Assembly (NCBI RefSeq): GCF_008087625.1
Contig: NZ_CP042997.1
Location: 2,604,001 to 2,668,000, forward strand
DNA length: 64,000 nucleotides
Direction of reading: 5' to 3'
Source of the DNA: Aquisphaera giovannonii
GTDB taxonomy: Bacteria > Planctomycetota > Planctomycetia > Isosphaerales > Isosphaeraceae
The position numbers and the translations under genes are program-made. This document shows, in pieces, positions 47,091-56,320 of this stretch; position 1 is the first letter of the stretch; every line of letters starts with the position of its first letter. The notes under the pieces were generated by a model that was given only the letters and a program-made list of their open reading frames with translations, had not been told where the DNA came from and ran no database searches.

Positions 47091-48107
47091 TCAATCGCGG
47101 AGCACCCGCCGGACGCCCTCGACGATCCGCGCGACGTCGGGTCGGTACGCCTCTTCCAGCACCGGCGTGAAGGGGACCGGAACATCGGGCGAGGCGACGC
47201 GGACGACGGGCGCCAGCAGGTCATTGCCGCAGTGCTCCATCAGGCCCGCGGCGATCTCCGCCGAGACGCCGCCGCTCCTCGGGCCCTCCTCGACGAGGAC
47301 GACGCGGCCGGTCTTGCGGACGGACGCGCCGATGGTCTCGTAGTCGATGGGAGAGAGGCTGCGGACGTCGATGACCTCCGCCTCGATCCCCTCCGCGGAC
47401 AGCCGCTCCGCGGCCTGGCTAGCCAGGTGGGCCATCAGGAGCCAGGCGAGGATCGTGACCTGCGAGCCCTCGCGGCGGACCGCGGCGCGGTGGAGCGGGA
47501 CCGTGTAGTCCTCGTCCGGGACCTCGCTCGTGGCGTCCACCGCGCCCGGCTCGGTCCGGGCCCCCTTGGACCCGTAGAGGAGCTTGTGCTCGAAGATGAG
47601 GACCGGGTTGTCGTCCCGCACGGCCGATTTCAAGACGCCCTTGGCGTCGTAGGCGTTGGAGACGGCGACGACCTTCATGCCGGGGACGCCGGTGAAGTAG
47701 CGTTCCATGCTCTGGGCGTGCTGAGAGCCGCGGCCGGTCGCGCCGACGGGCGCCCGCATGACGAGCGGGACCGAGACCGTGCCGCCGGACATGTAGCGGA
47801 GCTTGGCGGCGTTGTTGACGATCTGGTCCATGGCCAGGAAGAGGAAGTCGCCGTACTGGACGTCGGCGATCGGCCGCATGCCCGCGACCGCCGCGCCGAC
47901 CGCGGCGCCGAAGAAGCCGAGCTCCGCGATCGGCGTGTTGAGCATCCGGTCGGGGAATTCCTCCTCCAGGCCGAGCGTCACCGTGAAGGCCCCGCCCCAG
48001 CCGCCGGGGACGGCGATGTCCTCGCCCAGGCAGAAGACGGACGGGTCGCGCCTCATCTCCTCGGCGATGCCCTCCCGGAGCGCTTCGGCGATGCTCAGGC
48101 GTCTCAT
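47091..48107 (-). CDS. 2-Oxoacid dehydrogenase E1 component, beta subunit
   Basis: The 338-residue transketolase-like beta subunit starts MRRLSIAEALREGIAEEMRR, with FCLGEDIAVPGGWGGAFTVT, the Glu for thiamine activation in NTPIAELGFFG, and DPSVF/VLVEEGPRSGG blocks. It forms an alpha2-beta2 decarboxylase with the product of the gene just upstream. Pyruvate, acetoin and branched-chain oxoacid enzymes all share these features, so the substrate cannot be fixed. It lies 49 bases after E1-alpha. Confidence 0.93.
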   Translation of the reverse strand: MRRLSIAEALREGIAEEMRRDPSVFCLGEDIAVPGGWGGAFTVTLGLEEEFPDRMLNTPIAELGFFGAAVGAAVAGMRPIADVQYGDFLFLAMDQIVNNAAKLRYMSGGTVSVPLVMRAPVGATGRGSQHAQSMERYFTGVPGMKVVAVSNAYDAKGVLKSAVRDDNPVLIFEHKLLYGSKGARTEPGAVDATSEVPDEDYTVPLHRAAVRREGSQVTILAWLLMAHLASQAAERLSAEGIEAEVIDVRSLSPIDYETIGASVRKTGRVVLVEEGPRSGGVSAEIAAGLMEHCGNDLLAPVVRVASPDVPVPFTPVLEEAYRPDVARIVEGVRRVLRD

Positions 48108-48156
48108 GTGCGGCGGGTCCTGGTGCGGGTTCGTGGGAGGGAGTCTCGTGCGGGGA

Positions 48157-49164
48157 TCAGGCGAGGACGTCGTCGGCGATGTCCCCCGGCGCGGGCATGG
48201 GCTGGCGGCGGGCCTCCTCGACGGCCCTCTGGAAGTGGGCCTGGACCTCGCGGCGGATCTCCTGGAGCCTCGCGGCGTCGGCCGCGCCGGCTTCGATGAG
48301 GCGGGCCCCCAGCCGCTCGATCGGGTCGCGTCGGGCCCACGCCTCGCGCTCGTCCTGGGGCTGGTAATGGCAGGCGTCGCGGCGGGAATGGCCGGTGCGG
48401 CGGTAGGTCAGCAGCTCCAGGAGGACCGGGCCCTTGCCGGCCCGGCAGTCGGCGGCGGCGGCGAGCGTGGCCTCGTGGACGGCCAGGACGTCGTTGCCGT
48501 CCACGGTCTCGGCGCGGATGCCGTAGGTGGCGGCCCGCTCGGCGATCCGCGCGTTCCGCATGACGAGGTCCACGCGGGTGGAGGCCCCGTACAGGTTGTT
48601 CTCGCAGGCGAAGATCACCGGGAGGTCCCAGATCGCGGCGAGGTTGACGCCCTCGTGGAAGGCCCCCTCGGCGACCGCCCCGTCGCCGAAGAAGCAGGCG
48701 ACGACCCTGGGCTCCTTCCGCATCTTGTAGGCGAGCGCCATGCCCGCCGCCAGGGGGATGCCGCCGCCCACGATGGCGATGCCCGGGACCATCCCCTTGC
48801 TCATGTCGCCCACGTGCATCGAGCCGCCCTTGCCCTTGCAGCAGCCCGTGGAGGCCCCGAAGAGCTCGAAGAGGAGCGACTCGACGGTGAGCCCCTTCGC
48901 CAGCGCATGGCCGTGGCCGCGGAAGGTCGAGGTGATGAAGTCGTCCTCGCGGAGCGCGGAGCAGACGCCAACGGCCGTCGCCTCCTGCCCCTGACACTGG
49001 TGGATCGTGCCGGGCATCGAGCCCTCGAGGAAGAGGAACTTCACGCCGTCCTCGAACTCGCGGATCGTGACCATCCGCTCGTACAGGCCGAGCAGGAACG
49101 AGTCTTCATATGCCCCCGGCTTGAGGGGCGTCGGCCAGTCGGCGGTCTCGGTGAGCTGGGGCAT
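48157..49164 (-). CDS. 2-Oxoacid dehydrogenase E1 component, alpha subunit
   Basis: The 335-residue subunit has the thiamine diphosphate motif GDGAVAEGAFHEGVNLAAIW ending in FACENN, the KGKGGSMHVGDMSKGMVPG segment, and the phosphorylation-loop relative YRRTGHSRRDACHY. In length and these motifs it is closest to pyruvate/acetoin-type E1-alpha. It decarboxylates a 2-oxo acid (or cleaves acetoin) with E1-beta and passes the acyl group to the lipoyl domain of the E2 encoded 27 bases upstream. No E3 gene is present. Confidence 0.93.
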   Translation of the reverse strand: MPQLTETADWPTPLKPGAYEDSFLLGLYERMVTIREFEDGVKFLFLEGSMPGTIHQCQGQEATAVGVCSALREDDFITSTFRGHGHALAKGLTVESLLFELFGASTGCCKGKGGSMHVGDMSKGMVPGIAIVGGGIPLAAGMALAYKMRKEPRVVACFFGDGAVAEGAFHEGVNLAAIWDLPVIFACENNLYGASTRVDLVMRNARIAERAATYGIRAETVDGNDVLAVHEATLAAAADCRAGKGPVLLELLTYRRTGHSRRDACHYQPQDEREAWARRDPIERLGARLIEAGAADAARLQEIRREVQAHFQRAVEEARRQPMPAPGDIADDVLA

Positions 49165-49191
49165 GCGTGACCTCTCGACGCGGAGGAGACC

Positions 49192-50250
49192 TCAGAACGA
49201 TTCGAGCCCGCGGACGATGGCGTGGAGGAAGGCGGCCGCCGCCTTGCCGCCGGCGACCCGGTGATCGACGGAGAGGGTCAGCCTGACCCGGTCCTGGACG
49301 AAGATGCCGCCGGATTCCACGACCGCCGCGGGGAGGACGCTGCCGACGGCCAGGATCGAGGCCTCGGGCGCGTTGACGATCGCGGCGAACGACTCCACGC
49401 CCGAGCCGCCCAGGTTGGACACCGTCATGCTCGCCGGCCTCGGCTGGCGGGCCTTCGGGTCCCCGGACCGCAGCTGATCGACCTGCTCGCGGATCTCGGC
49501 GGAGACGCGCTCGACCTCCTTGGCGGCGGGGTCGTCCACGGTGATCGTGTAGAGGTCGTCGTCCAGGTCCACCGCCACCCCGATGGCCCCGCCCCCGTGG
49601 GGGACCAGTTTCTCCTGATCGTAGCGATGGGCGAACCGCGGATGCTCCCTCAACGCCCGGGCCGCGGCCACGACGAAGAACGCGTCCCAGGCGGGCCTGG
49701 GCCCCTCGGCGGCGTCCCGCCGACGGACCATCCCGCCGGCATTCGCCGAGGCCTGCACGTAGAAGTGCGGGACCGTCCTCTTGATCTCCTGCATCCGACG
49801 CGCGACGACCCGGCCCGCCAGGCTGAGGGCCAGCGAGGCACGCTTGCTTGAGGTCGGTTGGACCGATCGCCGCGCCCTGTTCCGGGCGAAGAATGAGGGG
49901 CGGTCCGACGCCGGCGATGCCGCGGCGCTCGCCCTCGCGGTCCGGTCTTCGGCCGGCGCGGGGTGGGACGGGGCCAGCTTGGCCGCCGGGGCGACCCAGG
50001 CCGCGCCGGCCGACTCCACCGCGAAGGTCGCGATGAGCTGGCCCGCGAGGACCTCGTCGTCCACCTCCACGGCGATCGCCACGAGCCGGCCGGCCACCGT
50101 CGATTCGACCTCCATGGTGGCCTTGTCGGTCTCGACCTCGAGGATGGGCTGGCCGCGCGCGACCTCATCGCCGGCCGCCGCGAGGAGCCGGACGACCCTC
50201 ATCGGCGACCCGGTCGTCGCCAGGTCGGGCATCCTCATGGAAGCGTCCAA
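49192..50250 (-). CDS. E2-like lipoyl acyltransferase with altered active site
   Basis: The N-terminal lipoyl domain is clear (ILEVETDKATMEVESTVAGR, lipoyl Lys in ETDKATM). The linker has no recognisable peripheral-subunit-binding domain. The C-terminal catalytic domain is recognisable (VPHFYVQASANAGGMVRRRD, MTVSNLGGSGVESFAAIVNA). Its active-site end reads SVDHRVAGGKAAAAF, where the family has HRxxDG: the catalytic His is kept and the Asp is Gly. I favour a TTG at 50250 since GGGAGG lies 6 bases upstream; ATGs at 50256 and 50238 are alternatives. Co-transcribed with E1-alpha/beta and the aldolase-like gene. Confidence 0.87.
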   Translation of the reverse strand: MDASMRMPDLATTGSPMRVVRLLAAAGDEVARGQPILEVETDKATMEVESTVAGRLVAIAVEVDDEVLAGQLIATFAVESAGAAWVAPAAKLAPSHPAPAEDRTARASAAASPASDRPSFFARNRARRSVQPTSSKRASLALSLAGRVVARRMQEIKRTVPHFYVQASANAGGMVRRRDAAEGPRPAWDAFFVVAAARALREHPRFAHRYDQEKLVPHGGGAIGVAVDLDDDLYTITVDDPAAKEVERVSAEIREQVDQLRSGDPKARQPRPASMTVSNLGGSGVESFAAIVNAPEASILAVGSVLPAAVVESGGIFVQDRVRLTLSVDHRVAGGKAAAAFLHAIVRGLESF

Positions 50251-50272
50251 GGGCATCCTCCCGAAGCCTCGA

Positions 50273-51169
50273 TCACGTCGCCCTGCCGGCACACCCGAGC
50301 GTGCCGATCCGCTCGAGCACGGCGTCGCGGACCGCGATCCGGCCGGCCGTCATCACGTCCTCATCGCCGCCGATGCCGAGGAGCCGGTGCGGATCCGGGC
50401 AATCGCTCCGGAGGGCCGAGCGGATGGCGGCGAGGTAGCGCTGCTTCAGGTACGTGCCGAAGTTGACCTTCACCACGCCGAGCCCGACGGCCAGGCGGAG
50501 CGACTCCGGCTCGATCCCCGTCCCGCCGTGGAGGACCAGGCCGCACGGCACCCGGCCGGCGATCCGACCGAGCCGCTCCAGGTCCAGCCCGCCCCGGCCC
50601 TCCAGGCGGATGTGGACGTTGCCCACGCTCACGGCCAGCAGGTCCACGCCGGTCTCCTCGACGAACCGCGCGGCGAGGTCCGGGTCGGTCAGCGATGCCT
50701 CGTGCCCGTGATCGTCCGCTCCTCCGGTCCCGCAGGGGAGGACTCCCAGCTCCGCCTCCACGGCCACGCCGTGCTCGTGGGCGAACTGCGTCAGGAAGGC
50801 GACCCTCCGCACGGACTCCTCGAAGGGGGCCGACGGGTCTGCGGGCATGACGAGGTTGAACCCGGAGAGCACGGCCTTCCGGACCCAGCCGTCGTCCGGG
50901 CATTCGTTGAAGATGAACCCGCAGGGCACCGAGGCCTCCGAGGCGGCCGCCCGCCCGAGGGCGCCGTAGAGTCCCAGCCGCTCCGCCGCGAGCCGGCCCG
51001 GCCTCGCCAGGAAGTCCCCGTTGAAGCCCACGATGATCGGCGACCGCGACGACTCGGCCGCGTCCAGGACCCCCTGGAGCGATTCGAGATTCCAGCTCTC
51101 GAAGTAGCCGATCGCGTACCCCCCCGCGCGGGCCTGGGAGACCATCTGGCTGATGAGCTGGAGGGGCAT
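50273..51169 (-). CDS. Class II aldolase-like protein with altered metal site
   Basis: The 298-residue TIM-barrel protein follows the class II fructose-bisphosphate/tagatose-bisphosphate aldolase pattern: LEAAESSRSPIIV-like start, VEAELGVLPCGTGGADDHG, FVEETGVDLLAVSVGNVHI and LVLHGGTGIEPESLRLAVGL. The zinc ligands His186 and His214 are present. The segment that should read H-L-D-H-G, with the catalytic Asp and first zinc His, reads FIFNECPDD, giving Asn88 and Glu89 instead. So standard aldolase chemistry is doubtful. It is the first gene of the run and is read 22 bases before the E2 gene, divergently from a LarA-like gene. Confidence 0.85.
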   Translation of the reverse strand: MPLQLISQMVSQARAGGYAIGYFESWNLESLQGVLDAAESSRSPIIVGFNGDFLARPGRLAAERLGLYGALGRAAASEASVPCGFIFNECPDDGWVRKAVLSGFNLVMPADPSAPFEESVRRVAFLTQFAHEHGVAVEAELGVLPCGTGGADDHGHEASLTDPDLAARFVEETGVDLLAVSVGNVHIRLEGRGGLDLERLGRIAGRVPCGLVLHGGTGIEPESLRLAVGLGVVKVNFGTYLKQRYLAAIRSALRSDCPDPHRLLGIGGDEDVMTAGRIAVRDAVLERIGTLGCAGRAT

Positions 51170-51452
51170 GGAGGGCGACTCGAATCGCGGGGTAGGCGGG
51201 GCTGGGGCGAGGCGACGGGCCGTCGGCGCTTGCCTCCCGGCCCGTCGCGCGATGCCATGCTACTACCTCCCCCGGCGCGGGGCAACAACCTGGAAGCCGT
51301 CCCCGCGGCGCCGTCCGGACGCGTCGCCCCCGGCGCTTGACCATCTTCCGGAACCGCCCCTATCATGAGGATGTCCCGCCCGGATGGCCCGGATCGCGCG
51401 TGCTTCCGCTCGCGCGAATTGCGGGATCCACGGGGTAGGGGCCACCATCGCG

Positions 51453-52670
51453 ATGCACGTCTCCGTCGAATTCGAGGACCAGAGGCTCGACCTGGACCTT
51501 CCGGAGGACCGCGTCGTCGGATCCTGGCAAGGCCCGAGGGGCCTCGCCGGCGCGGACGCCGCGGAGGCGGAGCGGAGGGCCCTGGATGAACCCCTCGACT
51601 TCCCGCCGGTCGGCCAGATGGTCGTGCCGGGCGACCACGTGGTGATCGCCTGGGACTCCTCGCTCGACCATGCGGGCGGGCTCCTCGGCGGCCTGATCGA
51701 CCGCCTCCGCGACTCGGGCGTCCTGGCCGAGGACATCGTCGTCGTCGCCACGCCGGGGCCGGCCGACGAGCAGGCCCGGGCCGCGGTCGCGTCGCGGGGG
51801 GGCGCCTGGGAGGTGCACGACCCGGCGGATCAGGAGCAGCTGGCGTATCTGGCCACCACGAAGGATGGGCGGCGCATCTACCTGAACCGTCGGCTCACGG
51901 ACGCCGACGCGGTCATCCCCGTCGGCCGGGTCGGCCACGATCCCATCCTGGGCTACAGAGGGCCGTGGAGCCTGCTCTTCCCCGCCCTCGCCGACGCCGA
52001 GGCGCTGCGGTCGTATCGCCACCACCTGGCCGAGGATCCCGCCGACGAGCCGGCGCCTCGCGTGCGATGGGACGAGTCGATCGAGGTGGACTGGCTCCTC
52101 GGGTCGCAGTACCAGGTCGGCGTCGTCCCGGGCGGGGACGGCCCCGCCGCGATCGTCGCCGGGCTCGGGGAGTCCGTCCGGGCTCGCGCGGTGGCGGAGC
52201 TGGAGCGGCTCTGGAGCTTCCGGCCGGAATACGGTGCCGAGTGCGTGGTCGTCGGGGTCGGGTCGCCGGGGCGGGCCGCGGGGATCGACGAGCTGGTGGA
52301 GGGCCTCGTCACGGCCTCCCGCCTCGTCAATCACGGCGGCAAGATCCTGGCGCTCTCCCGGGCCGGCGGGGAGCCCGGCCCCTCCCTGCGGCGGCTCACC
52401 GCCGTGGACGACATGAGGAAGGCGTCCGGCGCCCTCCGCGGGCACGACGACGACGCGGACTCGGTCAGCGGCCGTCGGCTGGCGCGGGTGCTCTCATGGG
52501 CCGACGTCTACCTCCTCAGCGCCCTGGACCGCGGCGTCGTGGAGGACCTGTCCATGGTCCCGGTGGACCACGCCGACGAGGCCCGCAGGCTGCTATCGCG
52601 GTCCGGAGCCTGCCTCGCGGTGAGCCACGCCGAGCTGACCCGCGCCACCGTCGTGGAGGCCAAGCCGTGA
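51453..52670 (+). CDS. LarA-like (lactate racemase-family) protein
   Basis: The start at 51453 (MHVSVEFEDQRLDLDLPEDR) matches the conserved beginning of the LarA/DUF2088 family; a frame 23 codons longer is not conserved. Typical blocks are DFPPVGQMVVPGDHVVIAWD, ADAVIPVGRVGHDPILGYRG and VGVGSPGRAAGIDELVEGLV. Relatives are nickel-pincer cofactor racemases or epimerases of hydroxy acids; the nickel-pincer biosynthesis genes (larB, larC, larE) are not in the window. The gene stop overlaps the ygfZ-like start as GTGA, so the two are coupled. Confidence 0.85.
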   Translation: MHVSVEFEDQRLDLDLPEDRVVGSWQGPRGLAGADAAEAERRALDEPLDFPPVGQMVVPGDHVVIAWDSSLDHAGGLLGGLIDRLRDSGVLAEDIVVVATPGPADEQARAAVASRGGAWEVHDPADQEQLAYLATTKDGRRIYLNRRLTDADAVIPVGRVGHDPILGYRGPWSLLFPALADAEALRSYRHHLAEDPADEPAPRVRWDESIEVDWLLGSQYQVGVVPGGDGPAAIVAGLGESVRARAVAELERLWSFRPEYGAECVVVGVGSPGRAAGIDELVEGLVTASRLVNHGGKILALSRAGGEPGPSLRRLTAVDDMRKASGALRGHDDDADSVSGRRLARVLSWADVYLLSALDRGVVEDLSMVPVDHADEARRLLSRSGACLAVSHAELTRATVVEAKP

Positions 52671-53722
52671 CGACCGAGACGAGCAAGCCCGCCCTCGACC
52701 TGGACGCCTATCGCGCCGCCGGCGAATCGGCGGCGTGGTGCGACCGCTCCTCCCGCGCCCGCCTGGAGATCGGCGGGCCGGACCGGGCCAAGTTCCTGCA
52801 CAACCTCACGACCAACGACGTCAAGCGCCTGCCGGCGGGGCGCGGGCGCGAGGCCTTCGTCACCAGCCCGCAGGGGAAGACGATCGGCTTCGTGAACATC
52901 CTGGCATGCCCGGACGCCATCCTCGTCGTCGCGGATCCGGGCGGGCTGGACCTGGCGCTGCCGCACTTCACCAAGTACGGCGTGTTCGACGACATCACCC
53001 TGACCGACCTCAGCGGGTCCACGTTCGAGTACCACGTCGTCGGGCCTCGTTCGGGGGAGGTCGTCTCGGCCGCGGGCGCGAGCCTGCCGGATGCGGACGA
53101 CCTCGCCGTGGCGACCGCGGCCATCGCCGGGCACGCGGTGACGATCGTCCGCGAGGCGCCCGCGGGACGCCCGGGGCTGACGATCCTCGGCCAACGGGAG
53201 GGCGCCGACGACGTGCGCCGGGCCCTGCTCGAGGCGGGCGGGCCGGCGGGGCTGGTCGAGCTCGATCCCGGGACGTTCGAGGCGATGCGGATCGAGGCCG
53301 GCACGCCGGCGTTCGGGCGCGACCTCGACGCCAAGAACCTGCCCCAGGAGGCCGGCCGCGACCGTCGCGCGATCAACTTCGTGAAGGGCTGCTACCTGGG
53401 CCAGGAGACCGTCGCCCGGATCGACGCCCTCGGCCACGTCAACCAGCACCTCCTCGGCCTCCGGCTCGATCCGGAGGCGGCCGTCCCCCCCCCGGGGTCG
53501 GTCGTCGAGGCGGAGGGCAAGGCCGTCGGCCGCGTGACTTCCGCGGCCTTCTCCCCGGGCTGGGGCGTGCCGATCGCGCTGGCCCTGATCCGGAGCTCGC
53601 ACGCGAAGGACGGCGCGGTCGTGGCGGTGAAGGCGGCCGAGGGGCCGGCCGGGGCGGCGGCCCGTGCCGTCGTCAGCGCCCTGCCGATGATCCCCGACGC
53701 CGCGGACGCCTCGACCGCCTGA
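52667..53722 (+). CDS. ygfZ: YgfZ/GcvT-family folate-binding protein
   Basis: The start is a GTG at 52667 with GGAGG seven bases upstream, overlapping the LarA-like stop as GTGA. The 351-residue protein has the GcvT-like fold opening (LEIGGPDRAKFLHNLTTNDV) and the signature KGCYLGQETVARI, whose Cys is the key YgfZ residue. This family helps to repair or assemble some [4Fe-4S] enzymes in a tetrahydrofolate-dependent way. Coupling to a LarA-like gene may be incidental. Confidence 0.9.
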   Translation: MTTETSKPALDLDAYRAAGESAAWCDRSSRARLEIGGPDRAKFLHNLTTNDVKRLPAGRGREAFVTSPQGKTIGFVNILACPDAILVVADPGGLDLALPHFTKYGVFDDITLTDLSGSTFEYHVVGPRSGEVVSAAGASLPDADDLAVATAAIAGHAVTIVREAPAGRPGLTILGQREGADDVRRALLEAGGPAGLVELDPGTFEAMRIEAGTPAFGRDLDAKNLPQEAGRDRRAINFVKGCYLGQETVARIDALGHVNQHLLGLRLDPEAAVPPPGSVVEAEGKAVGRVTSAAFSPGWGVPIALALIRSSHAKDGAVVAVKAAEGPAGAAARAVVSALPMIPDAADASTA

Positions 53723-53810
53723 ACGCCCCCCGATCCGAACGCCCGACGCGCAACGACGGCAAGAGCGGCGCCCCTCATGCCGCGCGTCCCCTCCATGGTG
53801 AGACCCTCGC

Positions 53811-56243
53811 ATGCGGCACCCGCGCTACATCTGCATCCACGGCCATTTCTACCAGCCCCCGCGCGAGAATCCCTGGCTCGGCACGGTCGAGATCCAGGAC
53901 TCCGCGGCGCCGTTCCACGACTGGAACGAGCGGATCACCCGCGAGTGCTACGGCCCGAACACCCGGGCCAGGCTGGTGGACGGGCAGGGGCGGATCATCA
54001 ACCTGCTGAACAACTACGCCTGGATGAGCTTCAACTTCGGGCCGACGCTCCTCTCCTGGATGGCCGAGGCCGCCCCGGAGACGCTGGCGGGCATCGTGGA
54101 GGCGGATCGTCTCAGCCAGGAGCGGCGGGGGGGCCACGGGAACGCCCTGGCCCAGGTCTACAACCACATGATCCTGCCGCTGGCCTCGCCCCGCGACAAG
54201 GTCACCCAGGTGCGCTGGGGGATCGCCGACTTCCGCCGCCGGTTCGGCCGGGATCCGGAGGGCATGTGGCTGGCCGAGACCGCCGCGGACGTCCCGTCGC
54301 TGGAGGCCCTGGCGGAGGCCGGGGTCCGGTTCACGGTCCTGGCGCCGAGCCAGGCGAAGCGATGGCGACGGCTCGGCGAGAAGTCCTGGCCGGAGGCCTC
54401 CGGCGGGATCGACCCCTCGCGGGCCTACCTGGCCAGGCTGCCGTCCGGCCGGTCCATCACGCTCTTCTTCTACGACGGGATCATCTCCCAGCAGGTCGCC
54501 TTCGAGCGCCTGCTGGACCACGGCGAGCGGTTCCTGTCCCGGCTCTACCAGGGGTTCGACGACCGCCGCGACCACGCCCAGCTCATGCACATCGCGACCG
54601 ACGGCGAATCCTACGGCCATCACCACCCCCACGGCGACATGGCCCTGGCGTACGTCCTGGAGCGCCTCTCCCGCGACGGCGACGTCCGGCTGACGAATTA
54701 CGGCGAATTCCTGAAGCTGCACCCGCCCGAGTGGGAGGTCGAGATCCACGAGAATAGCTCTTGGAGCTGCGTCCACGGCGTGGAGCGATGGCGGTCGGAC
54801 TGCGGCTGCAAGACCCGGGGCGACTGGCACCAGCGCTGGCGCGGACCCCTCCGCGACGCCCTGAACCGCCTCAAGGAGCAGCTCGACCACCTCTTCAGCA
54901 CCCGCGGCCGCGAGTGCTTCCCCAACCCGTGGGCGGCGCGCGACGCCTACATCGAGGTCATCCTGGACCGCGAGGATCCCGAGGCCCTGGGCCGATTCCT
55001 GGCCCGTTTCGGCCACTCGGACCTCGACGACGGCCAGGCGTCCGACGCCCTCCGGCTCCTGGAGATGCAGAAGGACGCGATGCTGATGTTCACGTCCTGC
55101 GGATGGTTCTTCGACGAGATCAGCGGCATCGAGACGGTGCAGTGCCTGAACTACGCCGCCCGTGCGATCGACATCGCGAGGCTCTTCCAGCGCGACTTCG
55201 AGCACGAGTTCGTCCAGGGGCTGGAGGCGGCCCCGAGCAACATCCACCGGATCCGCGACGGGGCGGGGGTCTGGAACCAGATGGTCCGGCCGGCGAACGT
55301 GGACCTGGAACGGGTCTTCGCCCACCACGCCATCAGCATGATCTTCGCGCCGGACGGCGCGGCGGCCAGCCGGGTCTTCTCCTTCGACGTGGAGAACCTG
55401 GACGTCGAGACCAGGACCCGCGGGAAGGGCCACCTCGCGGTCGGCCGGCTCCGCGCCCGGTCGCGGCGGACGAGGACCCACGCCGAGACGTATTTCCTCG
55501 TCGTCCACTTCGGCGGGCTGGACTTCCACGCCGTGCTGAACAACGCGATCGATCCGGACGACTTCGAAAGCTTCAAGGTCCGCCTGCTGGCCGCCTACCG
55601 CACCGGGTCGCTGGCCGACGTGATGGCGCTCGTGACCGAGGAATTCCCGGGGCGTGCGCACCGCCTCGACGACCTCTTCCGCGACGAGCAGCGGCGGATC
55701 ATCGGCATCGTCCTGGCCGACCGGTTCGAGGACTACCAGCGGTCCTTCGAGCACCTGGCGGACCAGGATGAGGAGATCCTGAATCGCCTGGGTAACCTGA
55801 ATTACCCGGTCCCCAGGCCCCTGCGGGCCGCGGCGTCGGCCTACATCGATCGCCACCTGGAGGAGCAGATCGTCCGCATCGAGCGCGGGGAGGAGTCCAG
55901 CCTGGACCGGCTAGAGTCCCTGCACGAGCGGGGCCGGGCGTGGGGCTACCAGCCGCAGAAGGAGGCGCTGGAGAAGATCCTGGCCGAGGCCCTGGAGCGG
56001 ACGCTCCGGGGGCTGGGCCCGGACGCCGACCCGTCGGCCGTCGCAGCCCGCGCGGGGCTGCTGCTGGACGCGTCACGATTGATGGACGTCCGGCCACTGT
56101 ACTGGCAGGCCCAGAACATCCTGCTCGACCGCTTCCTGGACCTCAGGCGGTCGACGGCCGTCGACCCGGAGCTCGGGACGGTCGTCGCGGACCTGGCCGG
56201 GCGTCTGGGGCTCAACCCGAGCCTGCTCGGCTGGCGGCCCTGA
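53811..56243 (+). CDS. GH57 glycoside hydrolase with DUF3536
   Basis: The 810-residue protein starts RYICIHGHFYQPPRENPWLG, the opening of GH57 catalytic barrels, with MWLAETAADVPSLEALAEAG and IATDGESYGHHHPHGDMALA as further family motifs (the last includes the Asp-Gly-Glu triad region). From about residue 320 to the end runs a DUF3536-type helical region. There is no signal peptide, so it is cytoplasmic. GH57 enzymes act on alpha-glucans, including amylase and branching activities; the exact reaction is open. It stands 88 bases after the ygfZ-like gene. Confidence 0.9.
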   Translation: MRHPRYICIHGHFYQPPRENPWLGTVEIQDSAAPFHDWNERITRECYGPNTRARLVDGQGRIINLLNNYAWMSFNFGPTLLSWMAEAAPETLAGIVEADRLSQERRGGHGNALAQVYNHMILPLASPRDKVTQVRWGIADFRRRFGRDPEGMWLAETAADVPSLEALAEAGVRFTVLAPSQAKRWRRLGEKSWPEASGGIDPSRAYLARLPSGRSITLFFYDGIISQQVAFERLLDHGERFLSRLYQGFDDRRDHAQLMHIATDGESYGHHHPHGDMALAYVLERLSRDGDVRLTNYGEFLKLHPPEWEVEIHENSSWSCVHGVERWRSDCGCKTRGDWHQRWRGPLRDALNRLKEQLDHLFSTRGRECFPNPWAARDAYIEVILDREDPEALGRFLARFGHSDLDDGQASDALRLLEMQKDAMLMFTSCGWFFDEISGIETVQCLNYAARAIDIARLFQRDFEHEFVQGLEAAPSNIHRIRDGAGVWNQMVRPANVDLERVFAHHAISMIFAPDGAAASRVFSFDVENLDVETRTRGKGHLAVGRLRARSRRTRTHAETYFLVVHFGGLDFHAVLNNAIDPDDFESFKVRLLAAYRTGSLADVMALVTEEFPGRAHRLDDLFRDEQRRIIGIVLADRFEDYQRSFEHLADQDEEILNRLGNLNYPVPRPLRAAASAYIDRHLEEQIVRIERGEESSLDRLESLHERGRAWGYQPQKEALEKILAEALERTLRGLGPDADPSAVAARAGLLLDASRLMDVRPLYWQAQNILLDRFLDLRRSTAVDPELGTVVADLAGRLGLNPSLLGWRP

Positions 56244-56248
56244 CTTCG

Positions 56249-56286
56249 AAACGAAACGAGGCGCCCTGGTGACCCGGGGTGCCTCG
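56249..56286 (-). terminator. Intrinsic terminator between convergent genes
   Basis: GAGGCGCCC (56259-56267) pairs with GGGTGCCTC (56278-56286) with one G-T wobble. Read on the minus strand the stem is followed by GTTTCGTTTCG. It ends transcription of the small minus-strand gene at 56321 and lies just past the GH57 stop. Confidence 0.7.
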
Positions 56287-56320
56287 CCTATCGAGAGCGC
56301 GGGTGGTCTGCGGGCGGGCG

